DNA of 64,000 nucleotides from Symbiodinium natans (GCA_905221605.1 CAJNDS010002342.1:155001-219000), one strand, 5' to 3'. Positions 30,129 to 40,862 are shown, counted from the stretch's first letter. The notes: generated by a model from the sequence alone, not told the origin. Translations and numbers: made by a program.

Positions 30129-33100
30129 GCTGGCCGGGCACGGGCCGGGCACCCAGGGTTCAGAGGTTTAGGGTTTAGGGTTTGGGGTTTAGGGCTTGGG
30201 GTTTAGGGTTTAGGGTTTGGGGTTTAGGGTTTAGGGTTTAGGGTTTAGGGTTTAGGGTTTAGGGGAAGGTAGGGAGATGTTCGCAGGTTCTTTGGCAGCT
30301 GTTACTGGATCCAGCCTCGGTCCTTAAGTCAAGTCTGTCTCGGTCTGTGCTCTTGTCAGCCATTGCTGTGCTTGTTGGCCTTGCCCTTGCTGCTTAGGGT
30401 TTAGGGTTTAGGGTTCAGGGTTTAGGGTTTAGGGTTCTTGCAAGCTCTTGACGTGCCGACCATGTGAGTGGAATTCGCCTGAGCCGCTTGTCGGCCCGGC
30501 GCTGGGCCTCTTTACCCCCATATCCCCTGGTGATGCCAATGCGATACCTTCACTTGCGCTTATGAAGTTAGCCCTAAACCCTAAACCCTAAACCCTAAAC
30601 CCTAAACCCTAAACCCTAAACCCTAAACCCTAAACCCTAAACCCTAAACCCTAAACCCTGAACCCTGAACCCTAAACCCTAAACCCTAAACCCTGAACCC
30701 TAAACCCTAAACCCTAAACCCTAAACCTGCAGCACTAAACCTGAAGAACTGAAGCCCCATGGAGCCCTTAGCCTCGCAGCCCAAAAGGCCCTCGACCCGA
30801 ATTCCCATGCGCCTCCCAACTCAAAGTCCCAACTCTACAAAGACCCAACACAAGCCCACACCCAAAACAACAGACCCCCCCACCCCCCCCCCTCCCAGGT
30901 GGGGGTTTCCGAAAATAGGGGTAAGCTTCTTGGGGGGTCGCCTTAAAGGGATTCTATTCTATTCGGGGTATAAAAAGGGGTAGCCCTAAACCCTAAACCC
31001 TAAACCCTAAACCCTAAACCCTAAACCCTAACCCCTAAACCCCTAAGCCCGTGAACCATACCCCCATGTTGGGAACTTCCCAGGTATCCTGGAGCTGAAG
31101 TTTGCCGATGGCAAGCTGGGGAAGGCCGGTGCCGACGCGCTCGTGCAGGGCTTGGCAGGGCGGCTTGGCTGAGTTCTTAGCTTAGGGTTTAGGGTTTAGG
31201 GTTTAGGGTTTAGGGTTTAGGGTTTAGGGTTGAGGGTTTAGGGTTTAGGGTTTAGGGTTTAGGGTTTAGGGTTTTGGGCCAGGACTCGGGTCTTTTGTGC
31301 TCAGAGGCGCGTGGGGCGCACAGAGGGTGTCAAGATTCTTGTGGTTTAGGCTCTGAGGGTCTGTAGGTTTGGAATGTGACTGCGAACGCGCGCTTTCCGC
31401 CTCGGCGCCACCTCTAGGGCCTAGGGCTCAACCGGGAGCACGCCCTAAACCCTAAACCGTAAACCCTAAACCCTAAGCCCTTCTTGAAACGACAGATGAT
31501 GTAGCTTTAGGCGTCAGGAGGTCACTGGGTGGGGATCCACAGGACTTGAACTTGGAAGTCAACCCCAAACCCCTAAACCGTAGTGCGGACTTTTTTTGCA
31601 CCATGTGTTCATGTAGAATATAGTTGTATGTTGTATTGAGACATCGGCTGGTATCTATCAGGTTCGCCTTAAAACTCGCTTTAAGCCGAATAATGGGCTG
31701 GTTTGTGCTATCCGACCCCGTACCGGCTTTAAACCAAGCTTAAGCCGGTTCCGATTCCATGCAACAGGCGAGGCCTGTATATTGAGGATTATGCATGCCA
31801 TACTATGTTGGAGGTTTCCGAAGAAGGGGGTACCTTACTCTGGTCCTTATTAAAAGGGAATCCTACTATTTGGGGGTTTATATTCAGGGTCCCTGATCTT
31901 CGTAAACGCCCCATGTAGTACATATTTCGTTATATAGATATGATGTCATATAGACGACATACTATTCATCATGACATATGACATACTGCATACTACATAT
32001 ATGCCATATGCAATAAACAACGTATTGTATATTTACATGGCGTTATATATATACGTTGTAGAACATGTGTCATCAAGAATGGTATGTATTATATAATCTG
32101 TTTATATATTGTTTCTAGTATCTTGTATCTTATCTCCACGCACAGACATATGTGTATTATATATCACATATAGGTAGATGCACCCTTTTCTGTGTGATCT
32201 TGTAACATTCGTAGTAATATACATGATACATAAATATCAACAATTAAATAAATCGATAGATCAATAAATATATACACATAGTTTCCATATTCTGTTCTCG
32301 AACTCATATGTGTATATATATATATATACACATGTTCTCAATGTGCGTGTTTTTGTAATCTATTCCTCTTCACCATTTTCTGTTTATTGCACCGTGCATA
32401 CTGTATGTTCTATGCTCTATTGTACACCATTCGTTATGATGATTATTGCTATTATTATTGTTATTATTTTTGTTATTATTATTGTTAGTAGTACTGTGTT
32501 TATTCTCATTATTATTCTCATTTTTCTTATTATAATGACTATTATTATTATTGTTGTTAGTATTTAACTTATTCTCATTCTTCTTCTTCTTCTTCTCGTT
32601 CTTCTTCTTCTTCTTATATACATGCGTAACAGGTTCCCGACTATGTATCACCAGTTTGTTCCTTGACAAGGCGCGAGCAGCTCCTGAAGGTGCACCTGGA
32701 CCTCGGTGGCCGCTGGCCTTCGAGAGCCTTTGTGTTTTTTTTTTTTTTGTTTGTTTGTAGGGTTTAGGGTTTAGGGTTTAGGTTTGGGGTTTGGGGTTTA
32801 GGGTTTAGGGTTTAGGGTTTGGGGGAGGTTGCCAAAGATCTAATGCCACTGTATCAACGGCCCCCTTGTGCAGTTCACGGTGTGCTTGAGTTACTGCGTC
32901 TTCAGCTCCACGTTCTTTCGTTTTGGGGTTGAGAGCACTTTTAAGAGTTTAGGGTCTCGGGTTTGCAGGTTTCAGAGTGTATGGCTTCCTTCGTCCCTTG
33001 AGGTTCCACACGATGTTGCTTCTGGCAACTCTTGGTCCCATTCCATGAGCCCCTGACGCCTAATTTTGCAGAACCTGCACCCCAAAAACCCCGCACCCTA

Positions 33101-36100
33101 TGACTCCCAAAATACCGACCCCTAAACTCTAAACCCACAAGATCCCAAGACACCCCAAATCCGACATTCCAAGCGCCAACTCTTGAGTCCTCAACCAGAG
33201 CACCGAACCTCGATGCCGAAACCCCAAGACCCTGGAACCCCAGAATCCCAGAACTCTAATCAAAAAAGTCATCAAGATTATAGTCGTAATAAGAAGAAGA
33301 AGAAGAACCCTACATCTATAATCCTAGAAGCCAACGCCCTTAACCCAAGTCTCAGGCCCTCGTAGGTCGTTTAGAGTTTGGGGCTCTTGGATTTGGGGCT
33401 TAGGGTTTTGTGGAGCCCACCTAGAGTAGCTCATGGAGTAACGCAGCATAGCTCTTATCGAGCACTTCAAGGCGCGTATGTAGAAGGTTTGTAGGTCCAA
33501 GCTTTGAGATTCTAGGGCTAAACGCTAAACCCTAAACCCTAAACCCTAGGCCCTTCACCCGCAGGCAATGGCTTGGGGGACGACTTCGCCGCGGCGCTGG
33601 GGGACGCACTCGCAAGGCGCTCCTTGTGGGGGACAGTCTTCAGGGCCAGGTGCGTGAGTTTTTTACTTAAGCCCTCAGTTTTTTGCACTGATTGTATTAT
33701 TCTTGGTTGGGGGGGGGGGAGGGGGGGGGCGGGGGTTGGGAGGGGGGGGGGGGGAGACAGTCGTGGGGCATGGTTTGGGGGCGTCGAAACCGTTAACATG
33801 TAGATACACAAGGCCATCACAAACCCACCGTCTTCATTTGTCGGGACTGTCCCACCATCTGCTTGCCATCAATCCGGCCTTTTTTTCTTCCCGTGCTTGG
33901 ATAGTGCATGCGCATTCCAAGTCACAGCAGGGTGTTCACCATACTGAGCATCGATCCATCCTACTACGCAGCTGCGGACGAATCCGAAACGCAATTTCCT
34001 TTCAAGAATGGAGTATTGATGAAACCCTTATGCAGAATGCCAAAGTGCTTCGGCGATGCGCTTCGTATAACAAGGACATCTGCTAAAGACCAGAACGCGA
34101 GCAGAGCTCACAAGGACGAAGTTCAGGTATGCCCCCAGGCACAACCACTGACGCCATGGTTAGCCCCAGCGTCCATCTAGGAAGCCTTCTTGGAGGTTCA
34201 GAATGTATTCGCAACGTAAACTGTAGGTAGAATTTATTGTAATTGGGCTGTGAGTACTTTTATGATCGGGTTGTACGTGCATGGACCACCAAGTCAGGAC
34301 CAGGGAGTTCTTTTCTGCCTGAAGCGTAAAAATGTGCTGTTGTTTTACAGCCGAGCTCCCTAAATCACAATTCATTCAGGGACGGTAACAAGCCTAAAGC
34401 CTAAGCCTATTGGAGTCTCTGGGAGGTGTCCGCACCTCGACGACTTGGTGATTTCCCTGGATAACAGTGATGTTGGGTGTGCTGGGGCCCGACACCTCGC
34501 CGGAAGCCTCGCGAGGCCTCCAGGGAGCCCCCGAAGCGCCCTGCCAAGCCCACCCTCCACTTTAGGGTCTTTTAGCGTTAAAAAACCCATTTCGGGTTTA
34601 GGGTTTGTTAACGTTAAAAAACCCTAAACAGCAACCAAGCCCCTGGGCCCTGAGCCCTAAACCCTACCAAGTGGTCTTCGTACTTATGACCAGATAAACA
34701 ACCGTACTTAGAACCCGAGTACAAGCACCAAAGCCATGTTAACATGGCCAATACTTGGTTTAAGATGTGCAGCCTAGAAGTGCCCATGAACTTCCAAGTA
34801 AGTCCGAACCCAGAGCTCCACAAGACGGGCGGGGTCAAGCGTTTGGGGTGGAAGGGTTTAGGGTTTAGGGTTTAGGGTTTAGGGTTTAGGGTTTAGGGTT
34901 TTAGGGTTTAGGGTTTAGGGTTGAGGGTTGAGGGTTTAGGGTTCTGGGTTCGGCTCAGTTCTTGTTGTTTAAACAGGGCCCTGGCCTCCACAGAGTCCTC
35001 ACACCCTGAACCCTAAACCCTAAACCCTAAACCCTAAACCCTAAACCCTAAACCCTAAACCCTAAACCCTAAACCCTAAACCCTGAACCCTGAACCCTGA
35101 ACCCTGAACCCTGAACCCTGAACCCTAAACCCTACACCCTGAACCCTAAACCCGAAACCCCAAACACCCGAACCCTACTTCTTGGCCCGGAGCTGCCGAA
35201 GCAGGTGCGATCGGCTGGCAAAGTTGGAGCTGAGCCTGGCCGGCAGCTTCGCCTCAACCCGGGCCTGCAATTCTAGGGGGTACTTGAGGGTTTAGGGTTT
35301 AGGGTTTGGGGTTTAGGGTTTCGGGTTTAGGGTTCAGGGTTTGGGGTTTGGGGCTTGGGGTTTTGGGGGTTTAGGGTTTGGGGTTCAAGGGGGCTTATGT
35401 AACCCAAGGTTCCCCAACACCCCCCCACTACTCCCTGAGGCTCCCTAAGATTGTTGAAGGGTTCCTAGCCCTCGGTGAAACCCCCTCCCGTAAGGACCCT
35501 ATAATCCAAACTGGTTAGAAACTGGGGTGCGTAGGGTTTAGGTTTTGGGAAAGGTTATTTATAGGGGTGAAAAGGTTATATATAGGGGATAGAAGAGACC
35601 GACCCAAGAATTTCATTCCCTTCTACAACATTCTGAAGACGCCCTGATATAATAGGTAGTGGTAGATAGTAGAACTAATGATGATCGCGGCAAGTAATAC
35701 TGCCAACAGCGAAAAAGTATTTATAGCGTTAGGAACCTATTGGTGCTTAGTAGGGAATGAGGGAACTGGGAACCTTATATCCCCCGTATATACCCTTGAA
35801 GGCCTAATTCCCTCACTCTCCACGGAGTACCAGTAGTGTAGGCCCAACTTGGGGTGTGACTGTCAAGGCAACAGCCTAAGCGATGAGGGCGCCAATGCGC
35901 TTGGAGAGAGGTTGGCGAGGCCTCTTGGTAGTTCAAGAGTGTGCAGGGTTTGTGGTCTAAGGTTTAATTACCGTCTAGGGTTTGGGGCCTGGGGCGGGGG
36001 ACAGGGGTTCTTACAGCATAATTGTATCATAGTTATATAGGGACCATAAGGGAATGCTCTTCGCAATTCTTCCGACACCTATATTGCACGCATCAGGGCA

Positions 36101-36610
36101 GTTGCTTGGCTTTCCGTGTGTGGGTTGTCTTGTGTTCTGTGCGTGTGTCAGGACCCTAAGCCCAAGTCCCGGCACCCTAAACCCTAAACCCCTGAGCCTA
36201 AACCCTAAACCCTAAACCCTAAACCCTAAACCCTAAACCCTAAACCCTAAACCCCAAACCCCAAACCCTAAACCCTAAACCCTAAACCCAAAACCCTAAA
36301 CCCTAAACCCTAGCACCAGTCCGTTGGCAGTCGCAGGTTCGGAGTTCAAGATTTCAGTGCCGAAGCACAGACCCCAAACCCTAAACCCCCAAGCCCTAAG
36401 CCCTGAGCCCCAAAAGCCCTCAACCCTCTTCCCTAAACCCTCAACCCTAAATCCTAATCCCTAAACCCTAAACCCTAAACCCTAAACCCTAAACCCTAAA
36501 CCCCAAACCCCTAACCCTCACCCTGAAGCTCCGACCCTGGTGCCTTTTCCAGCTGCCGGAGCCTGCGGGAGCTCATCGTCCGGCTGTCTGGAAATGGCAT
36601 CTCCGCCAAG
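30056..36610 (+). CDS. Leucine-rich-repeat protein gene, eight in-phase micro-exons
   Basis: Exons 30056-30128, 31084-31159, 32671-32705, 33565-33616, 34426-34515, 35205-35242, 35868-35919 and 36553-36610 (474 nt over 6.5 kb) join with no frame break over seven introns; six donors are GC and one GT. The product is a chain of about 28-residue LRR units of the ribonuclease-inhibitor type: C-x-x-L-x-x-L-x-L-x-L followed by N-x-L-x-D-E-G-A-x-A-L-x-x-x-L-A. Examples are LHNCRSILELKFADGKLG, CPHLDDLVISLDNSDVG and NSLSDEGANALGERLA. Such horseshoe repeats bind proteins; the partner here is unknown. Introns mostly carry TTTAGGG after the donor and/or CCCTAAA before the acceptor. More LRR-like exons follow to 55.9 kb, so the gene is probably larger; its 5' end may join the membrane-protein exons upstream. 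Confidence 0.65.
30574..30730. repeat. CCCTAAA array inside LRR intron
   Basis: About 22 units with a few CCCTGAA variants. The same intron holds TTTAGGG arrays at 30162-30265 and 30396-30435. Confidence 0.95.
30893..31078. mobile_element. Foldback element family A, copy 2, interrupted by CCCTAAA
   Basis: Left part GGGGGTTTCCGAAAATAGGGG and interior CTTAAAGGGATTCTATTCT match family A. After GGGGTATAAAAAGGGGTAG a CCCTAAA array (about 30983-31048) intervenes before the recognisable right end (GTGAACCATACCCCCATGTT). Confidence 0.6.
31084..31159 (+). CDS. LRR gene exon b
   Basis: Acceptor CTTCCCAG; reads ILELKFADGKLGKAGADALV then QGLA; donor GC. A TTTAGGG array (31183-31275) begins 24 nt downstream. 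Confidence 0.65.
31160..32670 (+). other. 1.5-kb intron with AT-rich block
   Basis: Starts with GC donor and TTTAGGG array and has a short CCCTAAA tract at 31441-31470. It then contains foldback element A3 (31804-31918) and about 700 bp of very AT-rich sequence (31900-32620) with TA runs and TAT/ATT triplets, ending TTCTTCTTCTT and CTTGACAAG. The AT block contrasts sharply with the rest of the window. Confidence 0.55.
31804..31918. mobile_element. Foldback element family A, copy 3, uninterrupted
   Basis: ATGTTGGAGGTTTCCGAAG at the left and CTTCGTAAACGCCCCATGTAG at the right are inverted complements with mismatches. The interior GGGGGTACCTTACTCTGGTCC and GAATCCTACTATTTGGGGG lacks telomeric repeats, about 115 bp in all. 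Confidence 0.75.
32671..32705 (+). CDS. LRR gene exon c, 35-nt micro-exon
   Basis: Acceptor CTTGACAAG; encodes REQLLKVHLDL with one base each side; donor GT (CTCG before GTGGCC). TTTAGGG array at 32758-32820. Confidence 0.55.
33565..33616 (+). CDS. LRR gene exon d, 52 nt
   Basis: Acceptor CACCCGCAG after a short CCCTAAA tract; encodes NGLGDDFAAALGDALA; GC donor (CGCAAG before GCGCTCC). The GT at GCCAG/GTGCGTG further on is the alternative donor. Confidence 0.65.
33705..33760. repeat. G-rich tract
   Basis: G runs interrupted by A, C or T; quadruplex-prone, in the intron after exon d. Confidence 0.85.
34426..34515 (+). CDS. LRR gene exon e, complete repeat unit
   Basis: Acceptor CTGGGAG; a full 29-residue LRR, CPHLDDLVISLDNSDVG then GARHLAGSLA; GC donor (GCGAG before GCCTCC). 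No clear telomeric array directly upstream. Confidence 0.65.
34854..35175. repeat. TTTAGGG array, short spacer, CCCTAAA/CCCTGAA array
   Basis: TTTAGGG 34854-34945, 55-bp spacer, CCCTAAA 35002-35090, then seven CCCTGAA units to about 35125, then mixed. All inside one LRR intron with G at the 5' side and C at the 3' side. Confidence 0.95.
35205..35242 (+). CDS. LRR gene exon f, 38-nt micro-exon
   Basis: Acceptor CGAAGCAG; encodes CDRLAKLELSLA; GC donor. TTTAGGG-type repeats follow at 35288. Confidence 0.6.
35868..35919 (+). CDS. LRR gene exon g, 52 nt
   Basis: Acceptor ACTGTCAAG; encodes NSLSDEGANALGERLA, identical in length and phase to exon d; GC donor (GCGAG before GCCTCT). No array immediately upstream. 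Confidence 0.65.
36175..36515. repeat. Two CCCTAAA arrays before LRR exon h
   Basis: 36175-36312 and 36370-36515, mostly pure units with CCCCAAA variants, 37 nt upstream of the acceptor TGCCTTTTCCAG. Confidence 0.95.
36553..36610 (+). CDS. LRR gene exon h
   Basis: Acceptor CCTTTTCCAG; encodes CRSLRELIVRLSGNGISAK; GC donor (GCCAAG before GCCCGG). Linkage to later LRR exons is not fixed in phase. Confidence 0.6.
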
Positions 36611-36957
36611 GCCCGGAGTGGCCAGGATTTGTTTGGGGTTGTTTAGGGGTTGTTTCGGGCTGTTTTAGTTTTTCAGGTTTTTTTAGTGTTTCTTTATGGG
36701 TTTTAGGGTTTTAGAGTTGTTTAGGTTTTCAAGGGTTTCTAGGGCTTCTTCGGGCTTCTATTTTTGACATCGTTTTTTCAAATAATAATTTTTTGCTTCA
36801 TTTTTGTCAGTTTTTTTTTTCTAAGGGTTTTCGGGTGTTCGAGCTAGGTTTTACCGTATGACTTTTGACCGAAGCAAGGCTGCAGAGGTTCATCGCTGGG
36901 ATGTGTAGCAGCCTTGCTCTGAAGGGCGCCACCACCGGCTCTAGGAGGGAAACCCGA

Positions 36958-37080
36958 AACCCTAAACCCTGAACCCTAAACCCTAAGCCCTAAGCCCTAA
37001 GGCTTAGGGCTTAGGGTTTAGGGTTTAGGGTTTAGGGTTCAGGGTTTAGGGTTTCGGGTTTCGGGTTTAGGGTTTAGGGG
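36958..37080. repeat. Back-to-back CCCTAAA | TTTAGGG junction
   Basis: CCCTAAA/CCCTAAG units meet TTAGGG units with no spacer near 37000 (CCCTAAGCCCTAAGG then CTTAGGGCTTAGGG). The result is a near-perfect palindrome of about 45 bp around the axis. No exon lies between, unlike other C-then-G pairs. Confidence 0.9.
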
Positions 37081-37151
37081 CCAGCCAGATTTCAAGGTCC
37101 AGGGTTTCTTAGGCAAAGCACGCACGCCCTGAAGTTTGCCTTGCGGCTGTG

Positions 37152-37218
37152 CCAAGGCTGCCAAAACCCCAAAACCCCAAAACCCCAAAACCCCAAAACC
37201 CCAAAACCCCAAAACCCC
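37152..37218. repeat. CCCCAAAA octamer array
   Basis: About eight units of CCCCAAAA, a motif equal to the spirotrich-ciliate telomere repeat but here a local variant block. It is not evidence for ciliate DNA. Confidence 0.9.
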
Positions 37219-37743
37219 ACAACCCCTTTAGAAAATGCAAGAAATACTCATAAAACAAAATGAAAGCCTGTGCCAAGGCTGCCAAAGAGCTTGTTGCGCA
37301 TCTCTCGAGGCCGACGAGTGCGATCCCCGAAGCATATCTACATCCCCATTGGGAATTATTTTGTATTTTGTTTTTATATAACACCCAAGAGGAGATTAAA
37401 AAATACTATTTAAAAATTGTTAAATTAAGGTTCTAAGGGGAGTATAGAATAAACATGAGGAGCGAGCGTTTTCTTGCCACAGGTTCAGGAGGTCGCCTTG
37501 ATGGTTTTAAGTATCCTTCTCTCTTGCCAGGAGATGGGATTGACTTAAGGATTGTTATGGATGCATGGGGTTCTTCAGATGCTTGGAAGTGCGCGTTGCG
37601 ATTCTCACGCTTGCCGCTTTTGCTCCCGGGCGACAAACGCCCACCATGCCCACACCCACACCCACACCCATAAACCCTGGCCCTAAAACCTACACCCTTT
37701 GCCCCTAAACCCCCAGACCCCAACCCCTAACCCCTGCTCGCAG

Positions 37744-37800
37744 GTGTGATCGGCTTAGCGGGCTGCACCTGGATTTGATCCTGGAGACCTTAACGGATGA
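37744..37800 (+). CDS. LRR-like exon
   Basis: Acceptor TGCTCGCAG; starts G-TGT-GAT-CGG exactly like exon f and reads CDRLSGLHLDLILETLTDEG. The 3' end is uncertain. Upstream sequence is C-rich and degenerate CCCTAAA-like. Confidence 0.5.
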
Positions 37801-37899
37801 AGGGCCGATGGGGCAGCCGGAGGAGCCTTCGAGGCCCTGAAGTGAAAAAATGGTGCTCAAGAAGCTATACTCATACGCATATAGGCACACACACACAGA

Positions 37900-37940
37900 G
37901 TCTCAGAGTGCATACATACATACATACATACGTACATGTG

Positions 37941-37998
<58 letters not shown>

Positions 37999-38045
37999 TG
38001 TGTATGTGTGTATGTGTGTATGTGTGTAGTATCTACATTTATATG

Positions 38046-38098
<53 letters not shown>

Positions 38099-38120
38099 GT
38101 GTGTGTGTGTGTGTTTTGCT
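37900..38120. repeat. CATA, TG and GA microsatellites
   Basis: ACATACAT and TA units, then about 45 TG-type dinucleotides (37953-38030), then an AGAGAG block (38049-38092) and GTGTGT. Long frames across these are artefacts. Confidence 0.95.
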
Positions 38121-38640
38121 GGTCTTGCCTTTGTTGTCGTTTAGGGAGTTGGGAGTTCAATCCGCCATGTCGCAACACTCCCAAACCGGACGGCCAAGAA
38201 GAACATTCCAAAGTCCAAGCTCCCAAGCACCCCAAGCGCCCGAACAGCCCCAAAGCCCTAATTAAACGCCCCAGAAGCCCCGAAGCCTACACCGGCCTAT
38301 TAATGAGGACACGCGACTCGTACGATGTGCGAAAACGCACAGTACGGAAACACTGACAGCGATGTTCCAAAACCGATGCATTGGGCTTCCGTAAGATGAG
38401 AGCAAACTCCTGGACCCCGGGTTTTGAGGAGTTTAGGCTCTAGGGGGTTTAGCGAGTCTCAGGGGGTTTTAGGGGGGCTTTCGGTGGGTTTAGGGGGGCT
38501 TTAGGGGGGTTTGGGGGGGGTTTAGGGGGGTTTCGGGGGTTCAGGGTTTAGGGTTTAGGGTTTAGGGTTTAAGGTTTAAGGTTTAGGGTTTAGGGTTTAG
38601 GGTTTAGGGGTTCAGGTTTAGGGTACACCGGCGCGGCCAG

Positions 38641-38709
38641 TTTGGATCTGGCGCTCTCGGACGACAGCCCTGGATCCCCGCCCGCCCTGCTGACGGAGTA
38701 TCTGGCAAG
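38641..38709 (+). CDS. LRR-like exon with reversed array flanks
   Basis: Acceptor GCGCGGCCAG; reads LDLALSDDSPGSPPALLTEY then LA; ends GGCAAG before GC, the same end as exons d, e and g. It is the one clear exception to the array rule: TTTAGGG on the left (38540-38620) and CCCTAAA on the right (38722-38762). Confidence 0.5.
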
Positions 38710-39131
38710 GCACTTCACTAGCCCTAAACCCTAAACCCCCTAAACCCTAAACCCTAAACCTTATACAGGATGGTTCAGAGTTGAGGATGGTTTTCATATT
38801 ATACGTGTTTCAGGTTTTAGCAGCCCAGTTTTTAATTTTTAGATGGGTGTTCAGGGTTCAGGCTCCACGTGCTAAGGGTTTTTACTTGCAGAGGTTTTAT
38901 AGTACTTCCAGGTCTAGGGTTGCGTGTTTTTAAAAACAAGTGTTTAAGGCTTGAGGGTTTTAGTGTGTTGGAGTTTGGGGTTCAGTGTTTTTGGTTGAAG
39001 GGTGTTTTCAGGTTCATCATTTCCTCAGGTTGAGAGGTTGAGGTGAGGGTCCTTTAATGGTTCAGGGTTAAGGGGTTCACTGTCTGGGTAGAAGGTTGAA
39101 GCCTAAACCCTCGCACCTTTCACAACGGAAG

Positions 39132-39192
39132 GTTGCGCCAACTGCAGTCGCTGGTGCTGATGCCTGGCGCGTCCGGCAAGGAGGCATGCGAC
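39132..39192 (+). CDS. LRR-like exon
   Basis: Acceptor AACGGAAG; the leading G forms Arg with the AG of exon 38641-38709. Reads LRQLQSLVLMPGASGKEA. The donor is uncertain (GC at GAG/GCATGCG is likely). Confidence 0.45.
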
Positions 39193-39597
39193 ATGGGGAT
39201 GTTTCCAAAAATATGTATAACCCCAATGACCCTAAACCCTGAACCCTAAACCCTAAACCCTAAAGCCTAAACCCTAAACCCTAAACCCTAAACTATACTC
39301 CTTGTTCAAGGAACCTCCAGGAACAACACCCCCTATATACTTTGGAGAATCTCTACCGCTTGGGGTTTATGGGGTTTCTGGGCCCCCAAAAGCCCTGCAA
39401 GGCAATTCCTCTGGGGCACCCCAAATTAAGTAGCCAAACCCTACATCCGACAAGTCCCCAAAACCCCTTAAAGCCCCGAAAGCCCCAAAAAAGCCCTCAG
39501 CCCCAGTATTGCAGAAACCCCTCACTAGAGTAGAGCCCTGCAAAATCCTGTAGAACCCCCAAAACCCTCTAGACCCCTTCAAACCGTATAGAGCAGA

Positions 39598-39785
39598 ACC
39601 CTAAACCCTAAACCCTAAACCCTAAACCCTAAACCCTAAACCCTAAACCCTAAACCCTAAAGCATCCCTAAAGCCTAAAGCCTAAACCCTAAACCCTAAA
39701 CCCTAAACCCTAAACCCTACGCCCTACACCCTACGCCCTACACCCTACACCCTAAACCCTAAATCCTAAACCCTAAACCCTTGAA
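39598..39785. repeat. CCCTAAA array with CCCTACG/CCCTACA block
   Basis: Pure CCCTAAA, then a block of CCCTACR variants near 39716-39750, then CCCTAAA again. A GC-rich island at 39830-39895 (open frame LDPRVLHVPELNA) and a TTTAGGG array (39895-39930) follow, the usual exon layout. Confidence 0.9.
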
Positions 39786-40771
39786 ACCCTGCACAACCCT
39801 GAGGCCGCCCCGAAACCCTACCCCCGTCCTCGCGACGCCCGCCAAGGAGCCGGGCCTCGACCCCCGCGTGCTCCACGTGCCAGAGCTGAATGCTGGGTTT
39901 AGGGTTTAGGGTTTAGGGTTTAGGGTTTAGACTTTGTGCAGAGTTCGAGGAGTTCGGGGAGCTTGGGGGGTTTTGGGGGGTTTGGGAAGTTTGGAGAGTC
40001 TAGGGCTGAGGGGCTTGTGGTTGGGCTTTTATTTTTTAAATTTTAGTTTTGTTTTTATTGTTGTTTATGTGTTTTCGTCTTTGTCTTTATATAGGTTTTT
40101 AAAGACGATTGCTTCAGTAGAGCAGCACCGACACGTTCTGATCTACGAGCGTTCTCGTGGTCGCAAGCTCTCCGTGGAGCGTAGGTCCCAGGCCCTCTCA
40201 GTTAGCCTGGCCTTGTACTTCCTACACCCCAAAAAACCTAACCCCGAGCCCCAAGCCCACACTACAATGTCCATTTCGGGGGTTTGCGACAATCAGGGAC
40301 CCCAAATCTAGACCCCCTAAATCGTAGGATTTCCTTATAGACATATTATACTATATTATATTATGTTTTATTATGATATATGATATATGACATTATAGTA
40401 TATTATACACTATTTCACAAGGACCTCAAGAAGGTACCCCCCCTTATTGTGAAACCGCCGGAAGCAACTGGGAACTGGGAAGCTTCACGACAGGTTCCCT
40501 CCTCCCGGTGCAGCAGGCCTGAGTCTCCCACATGAATCATGTACAAGCCCTAGAAACCCTAGACCCTAAACCCTAAACCCTAAACCCTAAACCCGAAACC
40601 CTACACCCGAAACCCCAAACCCTGAAAGCCCAAACCCTGAAACCTGAAACCCTAAACCTCCTAAACCGGAGCTCCGCATCGTCCCCCCGATCTTTGCTGG
40701 AAGCCCAAAACCCCAAAACCTCCTCCCAGTTCGAAGGTTGGAATGGGCCCTTCGTATGGCCCCGACTTAAA

Positions 40772-40862
40772 GGGATCCGAAGTATGGGCCCTTATTCTGT
40801 AGAGTGTAGATAAGGGTTCTAGAACAGGGGACCCAAATTAAGGGCCTGTGCTTCGGATCCCC
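40772..40862. mobile_element. Single-copy foldback element
   Basis: GGGATCCGAAGTATGGGCCC at the left pairs with GGGCCTGTGCTTCGGATCCC at the right, apart from a few mismatches. About 90 bp, no coding capacity. Confidence 0.55.

Noticed and set aside
36958-37080. Chromosome fusion scar
   Set aside because: End-to-end fusion would give TTTAGGG followed by CCCTAAA; here the order is reversed.
37152-37218. Ciliate-derived DNA because of CCCCAAAA repeats
   Set aside because: It is one locally expanded variant among many in a TTTAGGG-type landscape.
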